Origin: Macrothele yani
Taxonomy: Eukaryota; Arthropoda; Arachnida; Araneae; Macrothelidae
Direction: 5' to 3'
NCBI GenBank assembly: GCA_039090855.1
Contig: CM076990.1
Span: 202,869,232 to 202,933,231, forward strand
Length of the DNA: 64,000 bases
Both the position numbers and the translations under genes were made by a program. Below the pieces are notes generated by a model, which was not told the DNA's origin, searched no databases, and saw only the letters and a list, made by a program, of their open reading frames with translations. How positions within the stretch are numbered: position 1 is the stretch's first letter; each line of letters starts with the position of its first letter. Below, one piece after another: positions 42,363 through 53,750 of this stretch.

Positions 42363-42821
42363 ATGCCATTATGTCTTAAAAGAAAAGTGTTTGATCAATG
42401 CATCCTTCCAGTGCTTACGTATGGTGCAGAGACGTGGACCTTAGCTAAAAGAGACATACAAAGGCTGCAAACAACTCAAAGAAGCATGGAGAGGTGCATG
42501 CTTGGTGTAACCAGGAGAGATAAGAAGAGGAACACGTGGATCCGAAAAATGACAAGAGTGGAAGACATCATGATCAGAGTTAAATCCCTGAAATGGCAAT
42601 GGGCTGGACATACTGCCAGAAAAACAGACCATCGATGGACAGCCGAAATTTTAGATTGGATTCCAAGGGACAGGAAAAGACCCAGAAGAAGACCACATGG
42701 AAGATGGGTGGATGAAATTCGAAAGTATGCGGGAGTGACATGGAGGAGACTGGCACAAGACAGACCGTTGTGGAGGAAACTTGGGGAGACCTTCGTCCAG
42801 CAGTGGATTGATAATGGTTGA
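42363..42821 (+). pseudogene. C-terminal part of RTE copy 2 protein after the frameshift
   Basis: Continues the protein: MPLCLKRKVFDQCILPVLTY, GAETWTLAKRDIQRLQ, MTRVEDIMIRVKSLKWQWAG, HTARKTDHRWTAEILDW, then RDKRPRRRP-like basic text and WRKLGETFVQQWIDNG-stop. This is the conserved tail of the RTE/LINE reverse transcriptase. It is not a separate gene. Confidence 0.9.
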
Positions 42822-42840
42822 CAATGATGATGAGGATGAT

Positions 42841-45800
42841 ATGGGATGTAAGGTCAGGTGATGAGTAACATCACAGCCTCTCCTTGACAAATGTCAACCC
42901 CGCCTTCTCCTGGAGCATCCTGTTCCCACTAAAGGGGCTCTGACAACCGCCATTAGCGGTATAACTATACCATCGGGATTAGAGGAAATGCTATCTCAAG
43001 CACTCACCAACCCGCTTGGCCAGCGTGGTGAGTTATGGTCAAACCCCTCCAAAATGACTCCACAACTTAAATCTTTGCCCTCAGTCTCCGGCAGCTGGAA
43101 TGTACCTGGCCAAGGCAGCGGCCAGTGCGACATGAAGGCAGAGGGTGCTAAGAATCCCCGGAGGACCGGACTAGGCTGCCATTTGATGCTGACCTTGGCT
43201 ACGTATAATGGACGCTCCCTATCTTCTGATTCAAGGCTTCTTGAATTGGAAGAGGAACTACAAAGGATCAAGTGGGACATTGTCGGGCTATGTGAAGTAA
43301 GGAGAAAGGGAGAAGATATCATTGAACTAAAAAAAAGGACATCTCTTCTACTATTGTGGGACAGATACTGGCAGAACTAGTGGTGTTGGATTTATAATAA
43401 ACAAAAAACTGAAGGATAAAGTTGTAGAAGTTGAAAGTTCCTCTGACAGAGCTGCACGACTCATTATCCAACTCTCGAGAAGATACCAGGCCCAGATTAT
43501 TCAAGCTTGTGCACACACCACAAGTCATCCTGAAGAAGAAATTGAAGAATTTTATGAGGAAATTCATCATCTAAATAATAAAGGTAAGCAGTACTTGAAG
43601 ATAATTATGGGAGATTTCAATGCAAAAATAGGGCAACGGCAACAGAATGAAACTTCAGTAGGTAAATTCGGTCACAGCAACAGAAACCAGCGTGGAAATA
43701 CTCTCGTTGAGTTTGCAGAGGCAGAAGGGTTTTTCATCATGAACTCCTTTTTCACGAAAAAGCCACACAGGAAATGGACATGGAAACATCCAAATGGGAC
43801 AAGTGAAATTGATTTATTATGTGTAACAAAAAATTCGTCATAGAAGACTGCAGTGTGCTAAACAAGTTCAACACAGGTAGTGACCATAGATTGGTGAGAT
43901 GTAAGATGCACCTCAACACTAAACTTGAACGTGGCAAGCTCATAAGACAAACAAAATGCATTGACATAACCAACCTTAAAAAACACCATAATGCCTTCAA
44001 GTTGGAACTGAAGAACAGATTCTCTGCTTTAGAAGGCCTAACATCGGAAGAAGTGGATATTTCTGAAGTTAACAGAAAAGTAACCAAAGCTTTTATGGAA
44101 ACAGCAACAAAATTAGCTGGGTCTAAGAACAAGTTGCATGTGAACAAATTATCAGGAAAAACCAAAATGTTGATGCAAAAAAGAAGAGAGATGAGGACAA
44201 CTACAGAAGATGTGACTTCCAAAGTGGAATACATAGAGCTATGCAAGACAGTACGAAAAAGTATCACTGAAGACTTAAGGAAATTCAACTGTGAACTAGT
44301 GAGGAAAGCAATTGAAAACAACCAAACCCTAAAGATAGCAAAGGGACATATCAGTAAAGGAAGTAAACAGATTATCTCACTGAGAAAAGAAGATGGTTCT
44401 ATAACAAGAAATAGAGGTGAAAATTTGACAAGAGTGAAAGATTTCTACTCCAAATTATATGAAAGGGATGATATATGTACTCCAGACATCATGAAAGGTA
44501 CCAGAGTTCTTCCAGTCCTCCCAGCAAAAGTTGCACATGCAATCAAGAACATGAAGCGGGGAAAAGCTCCAGTAGAAGATGGAATTACTGTAGACATCAT
44601 ACAAGAAGCCAGGGGAGAAATCGAAACAGTACTCGCCCAAATTTTCACTCGATGCCTTAATGAAGGGATAATTCTTGAGGATTGGAACAACGCTACAGTG
44701 ATCCTGCTACATAAAAAAGGTGACATTGAGGATCTCGGGAACTACAGACTTATCAGCCTCCTATCAGTGGTTTATAAAATCTTCACTAAAGTTCTTTCAT
44801 CCCACTTGAAGGTAACACTGGACATGGCTCAACCGAGAGAACAAGCTGGATTCAGGAGTGGCTACAGCACAATAGATCATATCCACGTACTGAGAGAACT
44901 AATTGAAAGAGCAAGGGAATATGAACTTCCATTGTGCATGGCTTTTATCAATTATGAAAAAGCCTTTGATTCGGTGAAACCATCAGCAGTTACAATGGCT
45001 CGAAATCCTGCGGTATTGAAGATTCTTACATTAATATTATTAATAACATCTATGAAAATGCAAGTGCAAAGATTCGGCTGTTTGAGAATACAACACACTC
45101 AAAAATTGGAAAGGGAGTGAGACAAGGTGACACCATATCTCCGAAGCTCTTTAATGCCACATTGGAGGGTTTCTTTCAGTCGCTGAGCTGGGAAAACAAG
45201 GGGATAAAGATTAATGGAGATTATCTAACCCACCTTCGTTTTGCTGATGACATAGTCATTTTTGCAACTACCCCATCAGAGCTACAGAGTATGGTTCAGG
45301 AACTTGCCGACAAGAGTAAAGAAGTGGGATTAAAAATGAACTTTCAGAAGACAAAAGTGATGTTCAATGCTTTTTAAAGAAATGAAGATTTATCGATTGA
45401 TGGAGAAAAGCTGGAGATAACAGACACGTACGTTTATCTTGGACAGCAAATATCAAGTGAGGGTCACATTGGTGAAGAAATTAATCGGCGTATAAAACTT
45501 GCCTGGAGAGCTTTTGGAAGAAACAGCATAATTTTCAAGAGCAATATATCATTATGTCTTAAAAGAAAAGTGTTTGATCAATGCATCCTTCAAGTGCTTA
45601 CGTATGGTGCAGAGACGTGGACCTTAACTAAAAGAGACATACAAAGGCTGCAGACAACTCAAAGCAACATGCAGAGGTGCATGCTTGGTGTAACCAGGAG
45701 ACATAAGAAGAGGAGCTCGTGGATTCGAAAAATGACAAGAGTGGAAGACATCATGATCAGAGTTAAATCCATGAAATGGCAATGGGCTGGACATACTGCC

Positions 45801-46021
45801 AGAAGGACAGAACATCGATGGACAGCCGAAATTTTAGATTGGAATCCAAGGGACAGGAAAAGACCCAGAAGAAGACCACATAGGAGATGGGTGAATGGAA
45901 TTCGAAAGTATGCGGGAGTGACATGGAGGACACTGGCATGACAGACCGTTGTGGAGGAAACTTGGGGAGACCTTCGTCCAGCAGTGGATTGATAATGGTT
46001 GACAATGATGATGATATATAT
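42841..46021 (+). mobile_element. RTE-type retrotransposon, copy 3, tandem to copy 2
   Basis: Full-length by comparison (about 3.18 kb), again starting ATGGGATGTAAGGTCAGGTG and ending TTGACAATGATGATGAT. It abuts copy 2 with no intervening base other than the GAT tail. It is followed by an AT and then an AG microsatellite. Confidence 0.95.
43054..45941 (+). pseudogene. RTE endonuclease-reverse transcriptase (copy 3), broken
   Basis: Same protein as copies 1 and 2, broken several times: frame changes near 43330 (an extra A run before AGGACATCTC), near 43815, near 45000 (before the RQGDTISPKLFNA block) and a stop at 45376 where copy 2 has TTTACAAG and this copy TTTTTAAAG. The catalytic RFADDIVIF block is intact, the RPISLL block reads RLISLL and FIDYEKAFDSV reads FINYEKAFDSV, losing the first catalytic D. 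It is inactive. Confidence 0.9.
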
Positions 46022-46031
46022 CAGCTTACAT

Positions 46032-46032
<1 letters not shown>

Positions 46033-46114
<82 letters not shown>
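46033..46114 (+). repeat. (AT)n-(AG)n compound microsatellite
   Basis: About 17 AT units followed by about 22 AG units directly after RTE copy 3. Confidence 0.95.
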
Positions 46115-46118
<4 letters not shown>

Positions 46119-46174
46119 TCCTGTTGCAGTTTCCAGTTATTAAAAAAAATATTGTGTATTTTGTAAGTTTACTA

Positions 46175-47471
46175 TTGGGTTGGTGCGAATGAAATGTCCG
46201 GCACGAACGGGCTGTGAAGACGGCCCCCACCACAGTGGAATGGAACCACTCACAGGTGTTTTGGGTACTACATCACAGAGTTACTATAAATAGCTAGCTA
46301 GCATGTGTGTGAAGAACAAAATTCAGGCATGGTTTGTTTGAATGTAACGTGGCTTGCAAAGGAAACGTGAAGATGCCGGATTTGAGAGTCATCTTCCTGT
46401 ATGAATTGAAACTGGGCCGTTCTGCAGGAATTGACGCTCAAAATGTTAAGAAAGCATTTTGGGAGAATACAGCCAACGAATGAACCATTAGGTGATGGTT
46501 TGCGAAGTTTCGAAGCGGAGATACGGACCTGCAAAACAAAGCACGTGGTTACTGACCTGTTGCTGTATCTGACGATGTTCTGTTACATGTGGTTGAAGCG
46601 GACCCCAGATAAACGTGTCGTGAGATACCGGCAGAAGTACAGTAGGTGTCCACCCCACGACAGTTGCTCGGCGTCTGGCTGCACTGGGTAAGGTCAGAAA
46701 GTTAAGACGTGGCTACTGCATGTGTTGACAACTGCCAACAAGACTAGGTGTTTGGAAGTCTGCATGTCGCTGCTTGCCAAGAATAAACAGGAACCTCTAC
46801 TGCATCGAATCGTCACCTTCGATGACAAGTGGGTCCTTTATGATAATCAGAAACGATCTGCATAATGGTTAAGTAAGGTACAGCTTGCTAGATGGCATCC
46901 TAAGCCACCCCTACACACCAAGAAGATGATGCTCCTTTCTGGTGGTCCACAGCTGGGATAATTAATTGGAGTTTCTTGGCAAGAGGCCAAACCATCACTG
47001 CAGACCTTTTTGTGCTGGATTACACCAGATGCAGCGAAAATTGCTGCAGAAACAACCAGCTTTGTTCAATAGACATGGTGTTCTTCTGCTCCAGGACGAC
47101 GCTCGCCCTCCTGTCGCACACCGAATGATGCTGACAATAAGTGCCTTGGGCTATGCAGCACTGCCTCATCCTGCCTATTACCCGGTTTTGTCACAGACAG
47201 ACTATCATCTGTTTCGTTGCCTGGATCACTTCCTGTCCGGGAAACAGTTCACAACAGACAACGAGGTTCAATGATGTGCAGTTGATGACTTCTTTGGGTC
47301 CCAGCCACAAGACTTTTTTTTCGTTCTGGAATCGTGGTCTTGCCGGATAGATAACGGCTATGTGTCGATGCCGAGGGGGATTATTTTGCCTAGGTAAGTT
47401 GTCCTACTTTTCTGTTCTCGCTGTCCATGTGCGCTGGTACTTTGCCGGACATTTCATTCTCACCATCCCAA
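46175..47471 (+). mobile_element. Mariner element with TIRs and TA duplication
   Basis: The left end TTGGGTTGGTGCGAATGAAA and the right end (complement TTGGGATGGTGAGAATGAAA) continue into TGTCCGGCA. TA lies at 46173-46174 and 47472-47473. About 1.3 kb, standard for mariner. Confidence 0.94.
46374..47351 (+). pseudogene. Mariner transposase, broken
   Basis: Start MPDLRVIFLYELKLGRSAGI, then WWFAKFRSGDTDLQNKA after a stop (helix-turn-helix region). IVTFDDKWVLYDN (first catalytic D) is readable near 46820. PALFNRHGVLLLQDDARPPV (second D; usual QDNARPH is QDDARPP) and YAALPHPAYYPVLSQTDYHLF (third D region) lie in the 46966-47274 frame. Several stops and shifts make it inactive. Confidence 0.88.
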
Positions 47472-47913
47472 TATTTTTTAAATAAGTTGTTGAAAATGCT
47501 ATTTATAATTTTTGAAGGTTCATTGACGGAACTGTTTTTCTGGATGTAAAAACTTTCTTTAATTAATCCCTTGTTTTCATGAGGTTCATAGTCCAATATT
47601 TTATTATTTTGCCATAAAGGTCCATTTCACACTGATTGCTGCACATTCAGTGGCAATGAACTTATTTTGTCCTCATTGGAATCTGTAATGTTCTAATAAT
47701 TATTTATTGTGTTAATTTTTATTTAAATTATCATTATCGTGGTTTGTGCTTCGCAGGTTTGCAGCTGGTTGCCATGGTTCTGTATGCAGAAACTTTTTTT
47801 TTTATACAACTCTGGTGGAGACCGCAAGAAATCGAACGGATATGTTTTAAAATGAAAAGAGGAAAACCTCACTCATAACATTTTTAAGAGGAAGGTAATT
47901 AGAATTTCATATA

Positions 47914-48699
47914 CAGGGTAATTCAAAATGATTCATCCTATCTCAAATGACTATTTTAAGTATTTGTAAATATAGAGTGATTAAACGCACACAGGATAAA
48001 GAAAAAAACTGTCCAAATTTTGTTTTCATACCTTATAAATGTTCTATGTGACTTCCATTGGTCACTTGAACTATGTCCTTAAGAGGCGATTATCAAATTC
48101 CTGCCATACCTGATCAAGCATGTCTGTTGTCAATGACTGCAGAGCGCTATGAATGCAAACTTTCAGTTCATCTAGTGTTGTAGGTAATGGTGGCACATAT
48201 ACATTATTCTTAACACACCCCTATTAGAAAAAGTCGCAAGGGGTCAGGTCCGCAGACCTGGCGAGTCACTTGTACAGCACCGTCATTATGTCCCCAGTGA
48301 CCAATCCAGCGATTAGGAAGCTGTTCGTTAAGGTAACGGCGGCTTCCTAATTGCTGTTTGTTAAGGTCATGCTCAGTTTCAATTACAGCATGTGGGTTTT
48401 CCTTGCTCCATATGCGAATGTTGTGGCGGTTGACCTTGCCCCTGAAAAGAAATGCTGCGTCGCCACTAAACACCAGGCGTGCAGCAAATTTGTTGTCCTC
48501 CATTGCCTCCTGCATGGCATTTTTCACAATAAGTCTTTTGCCCAGGTGCAGACACACCAGTTACATTGCGCCATCTAGTGGTTATATTCAGAAACTCAAT
48601 GTGTTTCACTTCATTTTAACGTGTGGTATGTTATTATTACCTTGATTTTTATGGAGCTGCGATCTAATGAAATGGGATGAATCATTTTGAATTACCCTG
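47914..48699 (-). mobile_element. Internally deleted Tc1/mariner-superfamily element
   Basis: TIRs CAGGGTAATTCAAAATGATT are perfect for ~25 bp, with TA on both sides (47912-47913, 48700-48701). Only 786 bp remain of what should be ~1.3-1.5 kb. The deletion removed the central transposase region. Confidence 0.94.
48210..48557 (-). pseudogene. Transposase remnant (GKVNRHNIRIW type)
   Basis: Reads KFAARLVFSGDAAFLFRGKV, NRHNIRIWSKENPHAVIE, then jumps to NEQLPNRWIGHWGHNDG. FSDEATF-GKVNRHNVRIWGTENPH and FPGRWIGRGGP are conserved in this IS630-Tc1-mariner lineage; here the first catalytic D is kept as GDAAF and the part with the second D is deleted. The same lineage occurs at 56165-57559. Confidence 0.85.
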
Positions 48700-48701
48700 T
48701 A

Positions 48702-49359
48702 GTTTTATGGGTTTTCTAGTCTAGATTTTAAAGTTACAGATAAACATGAGTTTGTTCATAATTAAAATAATTAGTGCCCTAAAGAAAAACAAAATGATTA
48801 AAAAAAGTATAATTAAAACAAATATGATATGAAATATGTTATTGGTATTTTTTGGGCTTTTTGTGTAAGTAAGAATTTCGTCCTTTATATGTATAATTAA
48901 ATCTAAAAAAATATATTTTTTTTAATATAAACACCAGAGATTACTAAACAACTGAAACTTTCAAGAATTTTTTTTGGATAACTTTTTTCCTTGATGCCAA
49001 TAATGAAAAGTCTTTTAGGTGTCCTAGAAGCAAAAATGTGAAAATTTTAATTATAAAGATCAAGCTGGTTTTTTTTATGTAATAATTTGCAAATATAGAA
49101 AACTCATGCTAAAATTTTGAGGCAGCAATAAGTAGAGTTGTAGAATTTAAACATACACATGCACATCATATGTTGAATAGTTTCAAAATAATTGCCAGTG
49201 TGTGCCTGTGTATGTTTTTATTTATAAATTTAAAAGGAGGAAAGGCATAAATAAGTTATTAATTCAGACCATACATTTGTTGATGACTTTTTTGAATATG
49301 CATGTGTTTTATGTAGGATATATACTTATCTGCTGAATTTGTGCTGTTTTTTTTTTTTT
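48702..49359. other. Probable intron before the NFX1-like exon
   Basis: AT-rich and without element ends. It ends in a long T tract and TAG at 49346-49361, a strong splice acceptor. Earlier exons of the gene were not identified. Confidence 0.4.
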
Positions 49360-49361
49360 AG
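49346..49361 (+). other. NFX1: Splice acceptor of the NFX1-like exon
   Basis: Polypyrimidine tract of about 15 T ending AG, 11 bases before the ATG. Inference from sequence only. Confidence 0.65.
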
Positions 49362-49372
49362 GAATTTTGAAA

Positions 49373-50782
49373 ATGGGGGATGAGCAAGTTGTTAAAGAAA
49401 CCTCCAATTCTAAAGGGGAAAATCCACAGCACCAGTCTTATTCCAGGAACTATAGACAGAGTTATCAGGGTACAAGGAGACAGAGATGGACAGAACAACC
49501 AGCAGATGATAGGCACTATAACCATAATTCAAGAAATACAGTAGAGGAACAATATCAATTAAGGCCAGCTTCAGTACAGTATGAACCTCATGGTGCATCA
49601 AATAATGTAGATAATTTTAGGGGCAAAAGGAGCTCAAGAGGTTTTTCTGGTGGTAGGTACAGAGGGAATAATAATACATCATCTAGGTATAAAAGGTGGT
49701 TCTAGATATGTGAATGATGTGTCAGACTTTGGTAGTACAGAGAGCTGTACTGATAAAAATATCTCTAGTGATAGAAGCATTAATGGGAAGCAATTTTCAG
49801 AATCTTCACAGCTAGTGGATGGGTCACAGAACAACGAGGAACAAAATGCTGATGCTTGTGACCGAAGAGGTTATGTTGTCAGTGGAAGGTACATGAGGAA
49901 GAGTGCCTCTTATGTCCCTCATTCTGAAAAGGATGCCACTTGCTCATATAATGAACAAAATTACCGGTCAAATTACAAAACCCCCGAAAGAGCCAATTCT
50001 AAAATGAACTCTCAGGAAAAAAATCTAGGATATTCAGGGTTTCAAAGAAGTAATTACCCACAGTCTTCGAGCAGGGAAAGCTATAATGTAAAAGGTTATA
50101 ATTATAGAGGCAGACAGAAAACGTGGTATGGACCTAAAGTAGAGAGAAGATCTCAGACTCCTGATTTAAACGAAAATATTGCAGATGCTACAGAAGACCT
50201 GCAGAGCTCTGCTGCAGAGAATAGTAGTTTTAAGCCAAGTTTGGGACCATCTTATAAATCATCGTATCAAAAAGACAGAAATTCAGCGAATGAGAAATTC
50301 CATGTTCATAATAAAAGTCATCGTTCTACAAAAACTTACATTGAAGAAGATGAAGCTACACAAAGAGACAGGTTAATTATGCAGCTCCATAAAGGTGAAT
50401 GTGAGTGTATGGTCTGTTGTGAATCAATTCGCAGTAGAGATCAGATATGGCATTGTAGCAGTTGTTACCATGTTTTCCACTTAAGATGTATTAGGAAATG
50501 GGCCCGCTCCCCAGCAGCCCTTGTTGAAGATTCTGGATGGCGCTGTCCCGCATGTCAGAACATTTCAAGTACGGTTCCATTTACCTATTACTGCTTTTGT
50601 GGAAAGCATAAAGATCCAGAAATTAGCCATCATTTGACTCCACATAGTTGTGGAGAGGTGTGCAGGAAGGAACGTCCCAGTGAACTGTGTCCACATCCAT
50701 GTAACATTCTTTGTCATCCTGGGCCTTGTCCTCCATGTACTGCTACCATAACTAGGAACTGTGGATGTGGAAAAACAAAAAA
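49373..50782 (+). CDS. NFX1: NFX1/shuttle craft-like zinc-finger protein, first coding exon, with a frameshift
   Basis: The exon begins after TTTTTTTAG at 49361; the first ATG (49373) gives [20 protein letters not shown]. The N-terminal ~330 residues are low-complexity, rich in Ser, Asn, Arg and Tyr ([27 protein letters not shown]). A RING/PHD-like CHC finger follows ([46 protein letters not shown]), then CGEVCRKER and the first NF-X1 finger [17 protein letters not shown]. The exon stops at AAAAAG|GTGACG, a good donor. Further NF-X1 fingers and R3H exons are not in the window. NFX1 proteins are nuclear DNA/RNA-binding regulators with ubiquitin-ligase-like RING fingers. The N-terminal and finger frames differ by one base: an extra A in TATAAAAGGTGG (about 49692) would explain it. 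Confidence 0.85.
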
Positions 50783-51600
50783 GGTGACGTATACCATATG
50801 TATATTTAAATTTTCACTTTTGTAAAGTTGTTAGTTTTCCATTGTTTTGTAATATTCTCTGCCATCTAGGGCCTGGTGCAGGAATTGTAGCTTAGCCCTC
50901 TGGTTCGGAAAGTAAAAATGAGTGACCTTGAGATGTAGCACCTCAGCATTTACTGTATTTTCGTATTATAACGCTGTGGTGCTAAATTTGATTTTACAAC
51001 CATGCAGTTCTGAAATGCTCCATTTAACTGCTCGTAACCATTTCCAGTAACATTACAAATTTTCAACTGTCATTTGCGACATTAAAACAAATTGTTTCAT
51101 GAATTGTGTATGGCAGATGCAGAGCTATAAAGAGTTTGGAGTGCCAACTTTTAATTGATTATTAGCGTGGGAGCCAAGATGTTATGCAAATTAAGTTTCC
51201 AAACTTGCGTGATTGTTCACTGCTGTCTGTTGAAAAGGTAACACCAAGGAAGACTTTTGAGGTATTGAAGTGAGATTTACAGGGTACATTACTTACGATG
51301 CAAGACATAAGTGATCAGAAGTACCGACCTGTAAGTGATTTGGAACACCCAACACTCAGCACCTTGTGTAAACACCATGAGCGGCAGTAATGGCTTGCAT
51401 CCTGTAGCAGAAAGTTCCTGATCAGTCTGCGACAGATATCATTGTGCCACAAAATAATCTGCTCGTGTTCAATGAGCAAGATAGATGTAAAAAAAAAAAA
51501 AAAAAATTCATGGGTAGAAATTAAAAAAAAAAAAAAAAAAAAGAAGTGAACTGACTGACCATCTTATATTTCTTTTGTCTAAAAAAAAAAAAAAGATTTA
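50783..51600. other. Probable intron of the NFX1-like gene
   Basis: Starts GTGACGTATACC. Contains long A runs at ~51489-51590 and no recognised coding text. The next exon was not found in the rest of the window, so the intron may exceed 13 kb or the next exon is too short to see. Confidence 0.4.
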
Positions 51601-51653
51601 CCTAGTAACTACATAAATTGCAATAACTAGCTAGCATCAAGAACACTCTACCG

Positions 51654-51760
51654 TTTGTACCTAAAATTCTGCTTGAAAGCAGAATTTTAGGTACAAATTT
51701 TAGGTATAATTTTATTCCTAAATCTTTGTGTTTCAACACAAAGATTTATGGAATAAAATT
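51654..51760. repeat. Pair of adjacent hairpins in satellite array 2
   Basis: Stem 1: 51654-51674 with 51677-51697 (TTTGTACCTAAAATTCTGCT..., 2-nt loop). Stem 2: 51709-51733 with 51735-51760 (AATTTTATTCCTAAATCTTT..., one bulge, 1-2-nt loop). Confidence 0.9.
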
Positions 51761-52400
51761 ATATTTAATAACAATACAAGAAAGTGAGAACATCGCCAGG
51801 AAAAAAAAAATTGTGATTACCAGAGAAATTATCACTCCGTCCTACTTCCGGTTTCAGAAATTTTTTTCTCAGCTTTTGATCTTAAATGCAATCATATATG
51901 TAATTAAATGATGTTTAAACAATAATACAGTGCGGGGAAAACACTGCCAGGAGTAGGGGAACGATTATGGGAGAAATGGCATACTTTAGCTTCCGGTTTC
52001 AGAAAATTCTTGCTTTAACTTAACGTTTACTTGAGAAAGTTTTCGCTCCGTCCAACTTTCGTTTTTGGAAGAATTTCCTCAATTTTCAACCTGAAATACA
52101 GATATTTATAGAATAAAATGATGCTTAACAGCCACACAAAGCAGAGAGAACAGCGCTAGAAAAATAATTTTAAGATTACAAGGCTCTGTCCAACTTCCGT
52201 TTTCGAAAATTATTGCCTCCATTTCCAAGTTGAAACACAAACATTTATGCAATAAAATGGTATTTAATAACAATACCGGTCAGAGGGAACATTGCAAGGT
52301 AAAAAAAATTGCGATTACAGGAGGAATCTTTACTCCGTCTTTTGTTTTCAGAGAGTTTTGAAAGACTGAATTCTACCCAAAAACGGAAAACTTACATCTA
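51735..52400 (+). repeat. Degenerate ~150-bp satellite, array 2
   Basis: Four to five diverged units with the landmarks seen at 29140-29626 and 31630-31935: CGTCC(T/A)ACTTCCG(G/T)TTTC, ACAAACATTTATGCAATAAA, TTAATAACAATAC, CAGAGGGAACATTGCAAGG. No coding capacity. Confidence 0.75.
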
Positions 52401-52449
52401 TGATTAGGAGTCTGCAAGAAAGGATTTAAAAGGGTTCTGGGATGTCGTC

Positions 52450-53748
52450 TTTGTCTGCAGGACCAAAATAAAATCTGCGACATACGTCACCCGTCCCCAA
52501 GATTCCGCTACAGGGGGTTCGCAAACGGTAGGCGTCGACTGGAAGAGGTTCTGGATGTCATACATACCTCAGAAGGTCATTCCATTCTGTCTCAATTCAT
52601 ACCCAAAGTATATCTTGGGTAATTGGTGGCAGAGTGACTGGCCAAGCATCAAGCGACCATATCTCACACTTGTTCAATGGGCGACAAATTAGGTGAACAC
52701 GCTAGCCAAGAAGATGCGGCATGCATTGGGCACCCAGGAAACTGTAAGACATTCTACACAACACGTGGTCAGGCATTGCCCTGTCAAAAGATACCAGTGA
52801 CTGTCTGCAGGTATGGCAGCACTTTTTAGGCTCCACAATGTACTGCTGGCTGGTCATGGTTCATGTATGTATAGGTGGCAGGAACATGAATAGAACTCAA
52901 CAGCACCCCACATCAGAACACCTAATGGTGGGCCCGTATGATGCTTCATCATGTATGCCTCCAGCAGCCATTCACTACAGTGTTGTTGCACACGGATATG
53001 TCCATCATGGGTCATTAGGTTGAATAGTGACTTGTCAGAAAACACTATGTTGCCATTCATCATATCAGTATCTGTGTTCTTGGTCACATTGCAACCGCTG
53101 GCATCTGTGTTTAAGGTCTAGGGAAGATGAAGCAATGGATGGTGTGTGATGAGGTTTCTCTGAAACGAATGGCATCGGACAGAGCTTGCAGACAACCGTT
53201 GAAGTGATACAGACCTCCCGGTTGTGCTGAAATCTTGTGACATGGCTGTTTCAGTCTAAAGCCATGTGCTGGAGATGATGATGTTCCTATACGTTTGTCC
53301 GTCATTGGGCTGCAGACCTCTGACATCAGTGTGTCAGACCTTCTTCTTGCCACTGACTCCATATTCGCATCACTGTGCTTGCGTTTTGTCCAACATAAGT
53401 GATGATGTCGTAGAAGGAAAGTGCACCTTCCTGCAGTCCCAACACATTGGCTTTGCTTGAAGTCAGTCAGCTGTACGCACCGAGCTCATCTGCCATGGCT
53501 GGGCATACTCAGTTACTACAACTACCTTACTCTCACAATTCCTGTGTATCAACTATGGTATCTTGTGCTGTGCATCCTACTTTGATACCTCCTGCAGGAC
53601 AGCTACAAGGGTGTAGTTGGCACAAATAATTTGCATGTGCATTGCAGTTGTAATGATTTGCTCCTCCTCATGTGACCTGCCCATCCTGTGAGTTTCAGTC
53701 TGATGGCACATGCGTTTCCTGGTGTTGCATTTTCAACAAACAGTAGTG
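52450..53748 (-). mobile_element. Tc1-like element (copy D), left end lost
   Basis: The right end (complement CACTACTGTTTGTTGAAAAT then GCAACACCAGGAA) is followed by TA at 53749-53750. The matching left TIR was not found, so the element is probably truncated near 52450-52500. Confidence 0.7.
52530..53480 (-). pseudogene. Tc1-like transposase (copy D), decayed
   Basis: Minus-strand fragments: MESVARRRSDTLMSEVCSPM, then NGNIVFSDKSLFNLMTHDGH (first catalytic D in SDKSLF), HTGPPLGVLMWGAV, and further left PIEQV-stop-DMVA corresponding to PIEHVWDMIG. Many breaks. Confidence 0.75.
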
Positions 53749-53750
53749 TA

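Larger units (their letters stand above)
39651..42840 (+). mobile_element. RTE-type retrotransposon, copy 2, nearly intact
   Basis: 3190 bp, from ATGGGATGTAAGGTCAGGTG to a GAT-rich tail (CAATGATGATGAGGATGAT). The next RTE copy begins at the following base. One 1-bp deletion near 42273 is the only break found in its coding region. Confidence 0.95.
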
